Of a DNA stretch of 64,000 bases, positions 26,571-38,100 are shown piece after piece. Both the position numbers and the translations under genes were made by a program. The DNA comes from Melanocharis versteri (lineage: Eukaryota; Chordata; Aves; Passeriformes; Melanocharitidae). The notes beneath the pieces were generated by a model that saw nothing but the letters and a program-made list of their open reading frames with translations, was not told the DNA's origin and searched no databases. Each line of letters begins with the position of its first letter. Position 1 is the stretch's first letter. The DNA is taken from contig VZTG01009275.1 in the NCBI GenBank assembly GCA_013397845.1, positions 695,299-759,298 of the forward strand. The letters are read 5' to 3'.

Positions 26571-28365
26571 CCTCCTTGGATGGCTCAGAGCCATAGCATT
26601 CCTTCAGGAGAAGGGCTTCCTGTGTTTGTTCAGTGGCTGCTCTGAGTGAATCCATAATATCACAGCCTGAAGTAAGCAGAGTTCCCACTCAGAATCCCTC
26701 TCTGCCCCTCACCGACAGTCTTCCTTGTGCTTCTGTGCTTCCTGGTAAAAACACAAGGTGGCACTGAGTCAGCAGGACCTTAGCTGACAGTTGCCTCTGC
26801 ATTTCTTTCTATTTATACACAATTATGGCAATTTGCAAGATCTCCTGTGGGTAGGCTGCAATCTCCCATTTCTCCGATCATTTTGTGAGGACAGTGCCAG
26901 TGACCATCCTAACTCATTTATTGCAGAAGTTATTGTTTAGTCACTTTATGTAATGTACTGACAATTTCATTAGGAAGTGTAGTGCCAGAGTAACCTAGCA
27001 ATGGACACTCTCAAGCACTACATTCTTGCATCTGCAAGAAAAAAATAACAGTTGAGAAAATTAAAGGAAAGAGGAAGCTGTCTCACGGGACCCAGGGATC
27101 ACCTGAATGGTGATCTACCATCAGGCCCAGACTCCTCATCACTGACAGTATTTCTGCTAGAGAGAGAGGCCTGAATTGCAAAACCCCATCTCAGCTCCCT
27201 GCAGAATGGATGTGCCTTATGAGTTCTACTTTTTGTTGGCAGCAAGCAATTACCAAATGCGAAACAGCAGTGGCATGATTACAGCAATATGAAAATACAG
27301 ACTTGCCCAATCCCCACTGATGGTTTAAAACAGCAGTGTCAAAGCCACAGCTACACAGCACCCCTTTCCTCTTTGCTCTCCAGCTGAAGGTACATGACTG
27401 ATAACACAGTTAAAACTGGGATTTGCCTTCCTCTAGGATCTGGGCCTGGTAAGCAGAGATAAGTGCACTGTTTACCATGGAAGTATGCCTGACACCTAGA
27501 GGGGAGAATTGGGCAGCAACCCCTAAGGTCCATTCCAAGACTTTTTGTAGTACACCATGGGCAATGTGCTTATTCCCTCAGGAATTTCCCCATGTGTGAT
27601 GTGAGGATGATAAGCTCTCTTCCTCTGGACAGCAGTGTGATGACAGAGTACTGGGTGATACAAATTTCTAATAGATGTGCCATGCAAATAGGTGAAATGT
27701 GTAATGCCATCGCATTTGGGCTGTTTGATTGAAAGGGTTTGTTTGCCTCCCTGCAGGGGGAATGTCATTTCGTGTGACAAAGCTTGTGCAAATATATGAC
27801 AGAGAAGACATCCCCTCATATAGGAATTTCCCTGATTCTCTTTTTGGCATCACTAACATGATAGGACTAACACACAGCAAGTTTTTGACTGGAAGACGCT
27901 ATGAAAGTATATTAAAAAAAAATTACTTTTCACTTACTACAGTACTGCCCAGCCAAAAATCTTATTCTGTTTTTTCTTATGCAAGGCCCAACAACAATGA
28001 CAAAAAATAGTGAGTTATTTGTGGATCATGTCTCCAAGCCCCCTGTTTGCTGTTGCCTCAGACAAGTCTCTGTGGGTTCAGGGAAGTGTTTCCATCCTGC
28101 CCATTTTCCACTGCCTGTGCTTCCCCACCTTGCTCCTTGGCTCTGTGGAGATCCTTCCCCAATCCCCCGCCCACAGAACAGTTTATTTAACCTTGAAGTT
28201 CCCTTATCAGCTGCATCACCCTGCTGTAGCTGCGAGACCTAAATTGTTTTCCATCTCCGTGAGCTGAATGGGGCCAGGCCTTCAGAGAGCACAGGCTTGG
28301 AAGCACTTTAAATTAGGCAGTCTGAGATGAAAATGCTCCAGGTAGCAAGGAAAAACAAACAAGCC
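26571..28365. other. Gene-free stretch
   Basis: No exon or repeat family was recognised. The segment about 26810-27000 is AT-leaning and complex and could be regulatory, but there is no specific signal. Confidence 0.45.
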
Positions 28366-29247
28366 CTATCCTTCTTCTGAGGCCCTTTGCTCCTTAAATG
28401 TCTGGTGGCTCTGTGAGAGCTCCAGCCCATCTCTCAGGAGAGTTGTGCATAGGGTATGACTCTTAATTAAATACATATTTCTGTGCAATGTGGAATGAGG
28501 GGAGGCTGGTACCAGTACAGACCAGCAAGCTCCTCCTCTGTCACCAGTAATGCCCAAGTTCTCTCCTCCTTGCCAGGTCATCACTTGGCAACATCCCTTG
28601 TGGAACTGCACACACATGGGCACGGTCCCATTGCACCCCCAGTACTGTGGGTTTTCCCTGCTCTGAGTCTGTGTGTGATCAGTCCCTTCCAAACCCCGAT
28701 GGGACAGAGCCTGCTGGCCGGGCTGTGGGGAGCTGTGCCTCAGGAAGCACAGGACAGGCTGAATGCCAGGTGCAGTGACCACCAGACACAGGTTTGGAGA
28801 CAGAGGGATGGGAGCAATGCAACGTGGCAGGGATGTCTGCACAAGTGGTGCCACCAAGGTGCCACTTGGAGCCGTGTCTGCAGTGTGATTGTCAGGTGCA
28901 ATTGCAGCACATGCAAACACAGGCGAGCGGGCTTGAGTGCCAGCAGTGCAGGGTTCAAAGTAGGACAGCTGCCCAAATCTATATTTAGGACTTGTGCAAT
29001 GGCTGTGTGCAGACCATGCCATCACACCTTCACCTGGTTTACTTCTAACCACGGCATGAAGCTGTGCTTTGCAAAACCAGTTTGCCTTGATTTTGGAAAA
29101 AGCACAAAGAAGGGATTGCAGCTTGTCCAGAAAATTTCCCTTATCTGTGTCTTACTCTCAGTCACAGGAGTACACACCTGTTCCTCCAAGGGGAACTCTG
29201 TGCCTCTACTCTCACTTGCACTGCAGTCTTGCATGGTAATAAAGTGA
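28366..29247. other. GC-rich block open on both strands; coding status doubtful
   Basis: A + strand frame is open across 28483-29247 with its first ATG at 28495, and a minus-strand frame is open across 28366-29052, the two overlapping almost fully. Neither translation shows a domain, signal peptide or low-complexity pattern I recognise. The local G+C enrichment removes stop codons from both strands at once, which is the simplest explanation. It could include exonic sequence of an unrecognised or non-coding transcript, but nothing in the sequence demands that. Confidence 0.3.
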
Positions 29248-32200
29248 CTGGGATCCCCTGGAACTGCAGACTGAATACAAAGACAGATTATGTCTTTCAT
29301 GTCTTTGATTATCTTTTTTGCATTTGGATTGCAAGTTTCCATTCATTTTGCAAGTGGCTTTTCAGCACAAGTGTGGCTTTGGTGTCAGTTATCACCAAGT
29401 TTGATACAGCCCATAAGAAACCAGGAGTTTACCTGGCTGCACAAATGTTCTTGGACATCAGAAGGAGCTGCCTTCCATCTTCCCATGTGTTTATTCAACA
29501 GGTGAGCTGCAGGTGAAAAATAATTATTTCATTAATACTGGAAAATATTAACTCCTCACAGCACAGGAGGCCCATGAAAAGACTGGTGGCAGAACTGTGC
29601 TCACGAGAACTCCCATGCAGAATGGTCCAACCAACAGTTTTATCCCTGGAGTTACGGGGTCTGTAATGATGTGGAGCTGACAACACCATCTCTCCAATGG
29701 AGGGCACATGGCTTCAAATGTCAGGAGCAGGGTGGGAAGATGATGAATTTATAGATTGTGTGGCTCAACCAAAAAACACTAAAATTGAAATTCTGTATTT
29801 GTGGGAACCAAACAATATTTTCTTTTAGTTCTCAGCTTATTAGTCCATTTCTCCTGCATTGTTATTTTTCCGGTCTTTACTTCAAATCAATTTCTTTAGC
29901 AAAGGATATTTTAAAGCAATAAGGAAACATTTTGTACAAAAATGAACTGTTTTGACATTTTGAAAACTCTCCCCTGATTTCCTGAAAATACTGCTCAGCA
30001 AATTCAGTGCACTCTCATCAACAGCTTTATTCTCATAATCTTCTGCTAAAATACTATTTTGTGCAAACTTACTGTCTGACAAGAAAAATAGCGATATATT
30101 CCTTCTGGGAAGGCAGAAATTAGGACTCACTGAGGACTTTGGATACTTTGGCCCCTTCCCCTGTCTGCCAGTGGCATATTGTGTTGTCCTAGGTCACAGC
30201 ACTTCTCTGCTTGGTTCCTCTTTCTCTGGATGACAAGTTCTTAGTCAAGTAATTCTACTCAGGGTATATCAATCCGGCACAGATTAGCGAGGGGAACTGA
30301 TGCTGATTGTGATTCTGGGTCTTATTTTGATAAAAATTTCTATTACAACTTCTCTTCGTGCAGTAAACAGGTTGTGGCATGTGGTTCCAGGTCAAGGAAA
30401 TAGATTTCATTTTACAAAGCATAGCAGGACTTCATCTGCATGAAATCCTAATTGCATTCTTTGGCTTTACTTTAAGCCAGCAAAGCAAATTAGAACCAAA
30501 GCAAATGCTATCTATACTTAGAAATTGCAAATACCTTCCCATTTGAAGCCAAACATTGGGAAGTTTTTGTTCATCTTCTTTTATCACCACATACTAAATA
30601 AAGGAGACCATGTTGGACCTCCCACCTTCAAGTCCAGCCCAGTCCAGCCTGCCTTATCCTGCCCCTTCAGACTCTGGTAGCCAGGCAGTTTGGACTCCTG
30701 GTTTTGCACTAGCACAGCAATCTTTTCCAGGGATCTGTAAGTACTGGATAACGAGGGCAATACTACCAACCCTATTTCACACAGTATCTTGACCCCAGGG
30801 AGAAGTGGTTTGAAGAAGATCATGCTGTGAATCATAGTCAGACCCAGACTCCTGGGCTCAAATCTGCTGTTGCACAGCTGCCCTTCATTGACAGCAACAT
30901 GAGTCAGAAAGCGCCTGTGCATATGGTTCCTAAAATAACTGGTAATCAGCAAAATTCACAGACCTTTTACTCAGTCACTTCTCTTGAAAGAGTCTTGTTA
31001 GGCCAAATTCTTTTTCCCTCCATCATACAAGTGCTGCTCCATTGAAGATAATGAATTTGTTTGGGTATATCAGAGAACAAGACAACCATTGCGGTGTTCA
31101 GGAGGTATTTTATCCATGTAAGAATTTGGCCAATTACTATTATTTAGTTACAGACATGTTGGTGTTTTGCTAACCATAAAAGAAAGCAAATATTTTTCAT
31201 TTGATCTAATCAACACAAGAAGCTGGCTTAACAGAGAGGTGAGAGAACAAATTTCAAGCTGGAAATGTGGTGTGGGAACCTTTGGATATTTCTTTATGCA
31301 GCTCCACCATGCCAAGCCACAAAACTTGAGCCAGATCTGTGTAAGCCAGTTTTACAGAGGGGAAGCAATGCAGCAATGGTAATTCCACTGAGAGTCATAG
31401 CCCTGCTGAGATGCTGTGTTTGGCTCAGGCAGTCCCTAGCCTTCCCATATTAACAGAGCTTTCTTTTCTCCGTAACACCTCAGCAAACTCAAACACCTAC
31501 AATTTTGGTATTTTCATCTTTTTTTTTCTTCCTGTTGCTCACTCAAGTGTTTTGCTGATGTTGTTTGAAAAGCACAGTCATATGACTAAAGTGACCAACT
31601 ATAAATTTATTAAATAAGCCATAAAGCTGGATGATTTTAAAACATGTTTTTTAAGGTTCATGAGAATTTTTTCCATTTATGGAAGTAAACCAAATCAAGC
31701 ATGTAAGGTGTACCACAGTGTGCATAAAGCAGAAAGCATTTGGCATCAGCCAAGCCCATCTTGCACCATTCCTGTACCATCCACAAACTGTTGAATCACA
31801 GAGTTCCTGCTTTGTCAACCTGCCCATGGCTTGACCTCTTGATTTAATCTGGTAGTTGTTTAGGGAGCCTTCTGTCTAGTTGTTCTCAAAAGATGGCAGG
31901 GAAAGTCTGCCTTCTATCCAGCATTTGTACAGCTCTGAGTAAATTGCTCCTGCTCCAGCACTTCACCTGTGCTACCACTTCACTCTGAGTATCACATTCA
32001 TCATCCATTAGCTTGACTTGCTGTATCATGACTCTGCTGCTGTGTTATACAGAGATTTACAGTGCAGTGCTGATGTGGAGGGTATCAGACACCCAAGGAG
32101 CAACCCTTGCGCAAATTGTCATATCCTAGGTCAGTCTCTGACCTCAGGAACAATGCTTCCCCAGGGAGGCTGACTTATGGACAGGCCCTTGGCTTCTGTT

Positions 32201-33194
32201 GCCAGCCAGATCACAATATGACCTTTCAGAACCTTTGCTTGACTTGTCACTTCATCTACTCTTCTTTTAGGAAAAGTGCAGAAAAAATGCTGAAGGAAAG
32301 ATTATCTGTGATGTTAACTGATAAAAATGCAATTTTTCTTACTTTGATGTCTTTCTTTAAACAGTGTTTTTGGGCTAGCAGCAGCAGACATGCTTTTAAT
32401 TTATTTATTTGAGCAGGTGATCAGCCAGAACGCAGAACCACCTGGTGCACATGACCAACCTCAACATAGCCTTCAGGTGCTGGTGTTTGTCATGGGAGGA
32501 GTTCAATTCCAGTACTGTCTCACCTGCCCCCTTCCAATAAGGGTCAGAAATGGCCTGGGGAGCTTCACCCCAGGGTCCCACACAGCACAGGAGGCTCAGC
32601 ACCATTTCCTCCCTGAGGCCTCCAGCTGAGTCCAGTGGTGATCCCCAAGCTAATGAGGACACACTGGATGAGAAAGCCTTCAACAACAGCTTCTGCCAAA
32701 GCATCCACCTGTATTCCCATGAGACCAGGCTCCATTGTCTCCTAGTCAAACTTCCATCTCCATGGTTTTTTCCCCTGCTGCTTATCGCATGTGAGGAATC
32801 CCTCCTGTAGGCATTCAGAAAGCCATGCCATTATCCACCTCTGTTCCCCACCTTACAATTCCTCATCTCCTGCAGTGAGGCAGTGCAGACACCTTTGACT
32901 GCCTTGCTGGCAAATGTTTTATCCCACCACCACATCTCATTGTCCAGATTTTGTCTTTCATCTTCAGACTACAAGGGTTTTGGGCAGGCAGTCATGTCTT
33001 GCTTGGTAGAGGGCAGTGGGGTCTATGGTTATGTTCCTATAAACTGTGTATGATATCGAAGTATAGCACACTAATCTTTTCAGTACAGTCCTCCTACTGG
33101 TCTGGTCCACCTGAGTAATAAAAGCAAGGAGTTCCCCTACAAAACAAGCAGAAGACCAAATATTTGAGGAATGCAAACTACATGTGCATCAGTC
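29248..33194. other. Gene-free stretch
   Basis: No exon was recognised. The segment about 30345-30560 is complex, AT-leaning and enhancer-like in texture. A SINE-like string near 30730-30860 is too degraded to call. Confidence 0.45.
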
Positions 33195-33560
33195 CAGGGA
33201 GCATAGGCATTGCTAGCAGAAAAGGGGTTAATCCAGTCTTTTTTTCCCTGCAGTCCCTGCCGGGTGGATGAAAATGAATCACATTTCATTCTGCTCTCAG
33301 TCAGCTGAGATTGCTCTATAATTTTGTTTTTAGTCATTCGTGACTGAGACCTTCTCTGGCAAATTTAGTCACCAAATGTTTTTTTGCTGTTTAGCCCCAG
33401 TCGTTTGAAATCTCGGGGGAAAGTGGGTTTCATATTGCGACAGCTGAGAGATGAGCAAGGGGAAAGCTGATGGATGTTGATAGTTCAGGCTGATGATATT
33501 CAGCATCGTTTCCATATCCCACATTGCTGGGCAGAGATACTCAATTCATTTATTCATGAT
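33195..33560. promoter_or_regulatory. Candidate conserved non-coding element
   Basis: A complex, non-repetitive block with retained CpGs (gccgggtgg, attcgtgac, gtcgtttg, ctcggggg, attgcgaca, catcgtttcc) in an otherwise CpG-poor neighbourhood, with E-box-like cagctgag and AT-rich homeodomain-like words toward its right edge. No coding frame of interest. The call rests on composition only. Confidence 0.22.
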
Positions 33561-33779
33561 CATATACAAAGCATTTTAGTCTTCAACTCATAATAGCTTG
33601 TGACCTTAAAGAGACACAGTCAAGTACTTTTTGGGCCAGAATTTAACCTACTGTAGAAATTGCTATCTGCTGAAAGTGATACATAATAATAGCTGCTACC
33701 ATTGCCATTCATCCTGCCATCTCTATATACTATACACGCATTAGAGGGAAATTAATTTCATGACCATTAGAAGAGAGAG

Positions 33780-33900
33780 AAGTGTATCATTTCCCCTCTT
33801 AACAGAAGGAGAAACTGAGGCACAAAAGTTATACCACTGGCCACATACAAAATCAAGGACAAAATTACACACAGGATTGAGGTCTTCTGTTCCTATCATG
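33780..33900 (-). mobile_element. MIR-like SINE relic
   Basis: The + strand carries the antisense MIR core 'tcatttcccctcttaac', 'aggagaaactgaggcac', a degraded 'ccactggccacatac' and 'acacaggattgagg'. The 'gaaactgaggcac' word is the hallmark of the family. It is a partial, diverged copy. Confidence 0.65.
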
Positions 33901-34684
33901 AATAGGCAAGCAGTGTCTTACACATGCTAAACAGTTAATTTGTGTTAATCTAGCCCTAGGTCTTGAAGGAAAGTTGCCAGAAAGAATTTGAGAAGAGGAA
34001 AAAAAAAAACCAAAAGGTGCCTTTGCTGTCTGTGCTTTAGCAGCATTAGCAAGGAACTATTCCCACCATTTCCAGTGGTTTCACAACGGCATTGACAATG
34101 CTTCTGAGGCACAAACAGGACACCAAATAAAACTGAGACATGAAAGTGTTCCTGCTCCAGTCAGAGAAAGATGGATGAGCCTGGAAGGCAGAGGGGCAGG
34201 GCAGAGACCTGTGCATCTACCCATGAGCTTATGTGTGCAGGACACAATGGCAATCAGTCTGATGAGAGGCGTTTTTGTTCCCCATTTCTGAGAGGAAGTT
34301 AGGAGCACTGCAGAGTCCTGCAGCCTCTCTAAATGGAGTCCCGGTTCACTTGTCATGATCAGGAAATAAGTCTGCAGCAGGATTGCAAAGGGCTGTGGCA
34401 CAGCTGAGACGTCCAGTCGTGTTAGCAGGGTGAGACCCTACGGTTTCTGTGGAATGGTGCTGGCTGTTGACAATAGGGGCTGATGGAGAAGGCATTTCCA
34501 TGAAGTTAATGGCTGGCTGGTGGAGGCTAGGGCCTGAGGCCATTATTACCATTGTAAGTTCTGGAAATATAAAAATGCAGGGAGAAAAAATAAAGAAAAT
34601 TGCCTTTTTATATATCAGAGGGTTTAAGTTGAGCTGGCTGTTGCCATGGCTACAATATTCAGTTTGCAGTCTTTAGTTATTTAA

Positions 34685-34735
34685 GACCAAGGGCTCGATC
34701 TTGCTGAATCAGTGAACTCAATGGAAACATGTCCC
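34685..34735. repeat. Old amniote interspersed repeat fragment
   Basis: 'agggctcgatcttgctga' followed by 'agtgaactcaatggaaac' matches the common sauropsid repeat motif 'gggcctgatcctgctcccattgaagtcaatggaaa'. It is a short, diverged copy; no family name is assigned. Confidence 0.45.
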
Positions 34736-35105
34736 CCAGCCTCAGCAGGGGAAGAATGAAACCACGGTAGGGTGGTAGGAAAGGAGAACCCATTCCCATC
34801 CCATTAGAGCTCACATCCCCTGTGTTCAAGGAAGCTTTCTGAGGTGCAGAGGCAGTGCCTCTGTGAGGAGATGGGAATGGATACAGGCTTCTGAGTTCAC
34901 AGGCCAGGATGCTCACACCAGTTCTCAGTTCCTTACAGGACAGCATGGGCATCTTTGGAATGGAAAGGACTGGGAGTAGGGCTGATAACCCCTGTTTGTA
35001 AACTCTAGCAACTACACAAATATTTGCACTGTATTAATAATTTTTTAAGATCAAGACTTCTTAAAAGGAGATATAATTTCTCAGTGGCAATTAAGCATGT
35101 TTTGG

Positions 35106-35150
35106 ATCATAGAATTGGTAAGGTTGGAAAAGACCTCTAATATGCCTGAA
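35106..35150 (-). mobile_element. CR1 LINE 3'-terminal fragment
   Basis: The + strand reads 'tcatagaattggtaagg' then 'ttggaaaagacctctaata', the reverse complement of the CR1 3' terminus (sense '...gaggtcttttccaacc...attctatga'). Only the extreme 3' end of the element is present, as is usual for 5'-truncated avian CR1 copies. Confidence 0.7.
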
Positions 35151-38100
35151 ATGTTCACCTTATTCCCAGAATGGGCTTTTCATGGTTCATCTAGCAGTGA
35201 CTTAGTTTGTGTTTATGATGGAAAACTGAAGTTTTCCCAGTGTGGATTTTCAAGTTCTTGTTAAAATGGATTAGAATCCCTTAAAGATTGCTGTCTATTT
35301 GGATTAAACTGTGAAGTCAAATGAGACCATGGTAGAGTACCAAGAAAATGCAACCAGGAGGGGTTTGTTCCCCATCTTTGCTTCTCTTCCAGGGGATTCC
35401 CAAGGGGACACGCTACCAAACTACATCTTGTGTTGTAAAGCACTGTCTTACAAAAAAGTACTATGTGCCTTGATGTCATTCTTCTGTTTCTACACTTGCC
35501 AAAGAAAAGCCAGAAGGATTTCACAGTCTTCAGAGAAAGAAACAGGAAGTACAAAATGAAGTTCTCCAGGTCAGAGACAGCCCAGTGGGCATGTCCTCTG
35601 TAGCAGGTTGCCCCAGTGGCACAAAGTAGCTGCTTTTCTGTATGTTTTAACAAGTGTGGTATAGGCTTAGATGCAATACTGAGAAACATAAATGCTTTAT
35701 AGTTGCAGAACTGACTACCACATCAGAATCTGAGGTGAAAATGTATGGATATGATTCTCTGAGTTGTGCCTCTCTCCTAAAGTATATCTATCTGTCTGTA
35801 TAAACACATTATCTCAGAAATGAACACAGTAGTTTTGTATTTACTATAATGCTGCCATGTCCCAAAGCCGCACTGCAACGCCCAGGATTTGTCTGTGGAT
35901 CCCTGTCCCCCAAATTTATCTTGCAGGTTCGTCCTAGGATATTCAAATTGTTCCCTACATGTGTAAGTTGGCCATTTCCCTGCTTTTCTGATCTATTATG
36001 CACATTCCTTATTGCCTCAAGAATAATGGTGGTCCTGTGTCCCCTTTGAGACATCTGCTTCGGCTGTGCTGTGGCCACTGGCTTTTCCTCCTCACCAGAC
36101 GGGAGGTAGAGCACTCCCCAGATCAGCCTCAGAGCTCCTGCCACCCCCAAGTGAGACCAGATAACAGTGCCCCATATTGAGACAGAGACGGGAGAGTTTT
36201 ATCAGGGAGGAACATGAACCAAATGAAAGCTTTGGGATTTCACTTCAAAAGAAAGATGCCATTAGCAGCCCCCTTTGTGTTTGGCTGCATGGGTGGGCAG
36301 GCATTTTATTAATGTCCTGAGCAAGCAGAGGGAATGGCTGCCTCTATATGGTTAGTAAACAGCACAGGGAGACTACATTAGTATGAAATAAAGAAATTCA
36401 GGAAGGAAAAGGGAGATTTCCAGAAAAATTAAACACACCCAGATGACCAAGGAAAGGTCTTATCTCCTTAGGCAGAGCTACACCAGTTTCATTGAAAATT
36501 CTGGAAGATGAGAAGGGAGAGGTGACTCCAAGAGCTGGCCATATCCTATTCACCACCAGCATCACTCCATGCTTCCTCCCAGCTCCTCTGCCAACTACAG
36601 AGCCCTTACACACCTCCAGCCTTTTTCCACAGTGGAAACTGTGCTGAGTCTCCCCTTTGTGATAAAAAGAAATGTGATCTAAATTTCCAGTTTAGCGCCC
36701 AAAGCCAGATGCAGATTGCAAGCAGAGCACCCCACACCTTGTGGAAGAACAGAGGGTTGCTCACATTTCCTTCCTTCTCCCGTGAAGATGCTTTTTCAGG
36801 GTATGTTAGCAGCAGTTCCCAGCATTTCTGTTAACATTTCTCTGTCTGTTTTCCAATGATGCAGGATTCATTTGAAGACATAAGCATGCTAGGAAGTAGG
36901 AAAGGGATGATTTCCTCATTCATTAAATCAAAACAGCTTGTATTGGGAAATATTGAATTTTTACTGAAGATGGATGATGCAATTGAACTTCCTTTTATAA
37001 ATGAGTTATTTTTTGTTGACTGCTGCTGCCATTGTGTGTGAATCTTAAGACTTAAAAAATTGCTAGATAATATTGTTTAGGCCGACATAATGTAGTGAGA
37101 AAGGCTGTTGAGAGTCCCTGGGAGAGGTGTTTTTCCTGCATCGGCTCTGCCCTTCTCCTAGAGGTTTTCCAGCATGGAAAAGAAGATTCAGTACTGATCA
37201 CTGCTGTGTGGACTGATGTTTGCTGGAGGCTCAACTGTTTTGTGGGTCACAATCATCGGCACAATTATCCCTTCATTACCATTGTTCACACTGTGTAGAT
37301 CTGGATTTGATATTCCAAGGTCACCTCCAGGCTCACCACTGAGCAGGAGGAGGCCTGGAATATTGGCCCACGTAATTTCCTGTCCCTAATGCATGACTTA
37401 ATACACTGCCTTAGTATATCCTGTAATAAATGTACAGGAATTTTATACAATTTACATGGTATTAGGTAATTTCTTCTTTCCGTGTATCCCAAACCTGAAC
37501 TTCCTTTTCCTCTCTCTCTCCCCCTTCTTCTCTCCTTCCTTCTCTTTCCCTGAGCTGTCAGTACTAATGAACAAAGAAACATCTTTATTTAACCCCTCGT
37601 GACATCTTCTGCATCTGAAATCCCTGGTAATGGCTTATGGGAACCTTCCATTGATTGGGTTAATAGAGAATAAAATTGCTTCATAACTATATTTCTCTTT
37701 GATTTTAAAATTATGTTCCCTATCCCCAACACCAAGAAGGAGTTGTTAACCCTTTCATTGTTCTAGTCCTGCTGGGGCTTCCACTGCCTTCTCTGGATGC
37801 TACCCGGTGTGGAGCTGGAGAGGATGGGTGGAAATTAATAAAATCCCTAAAGGAAATACGTGGTATTTCTGTGAAGATAATGAAAATTATCTGAATAGAA
37901 GAAATATAATGAAAGAAACTATGCATAGATTGTAAATGTTACTGAGAGAGGAGGAGAGTGCTGATTACTGGGTTGTATTTCAGCCCCTCACATTAAAAAC
38001 TCAGCTCCTTTTCCATCAGTCTCATATTCTTCACCTGTGTTAAAGGAAATGGAGGCCATTGTCTTCTTATGACTTCTCTGTTACCTAAGTTTTTTGGAAA

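Noticed and set aside
28483..29247. 254-codon + strand open frame taken as a gene
   Set aside because: The first codon is GTG (first ATG at 28495), no domain or signal is recognisable, and the opposite strand is open too; local G+C explains it.
30730..30860. Further MIR-like SINE relic
   Set aside because: Only a few short words resemble the family and their order is not clearly preserved.
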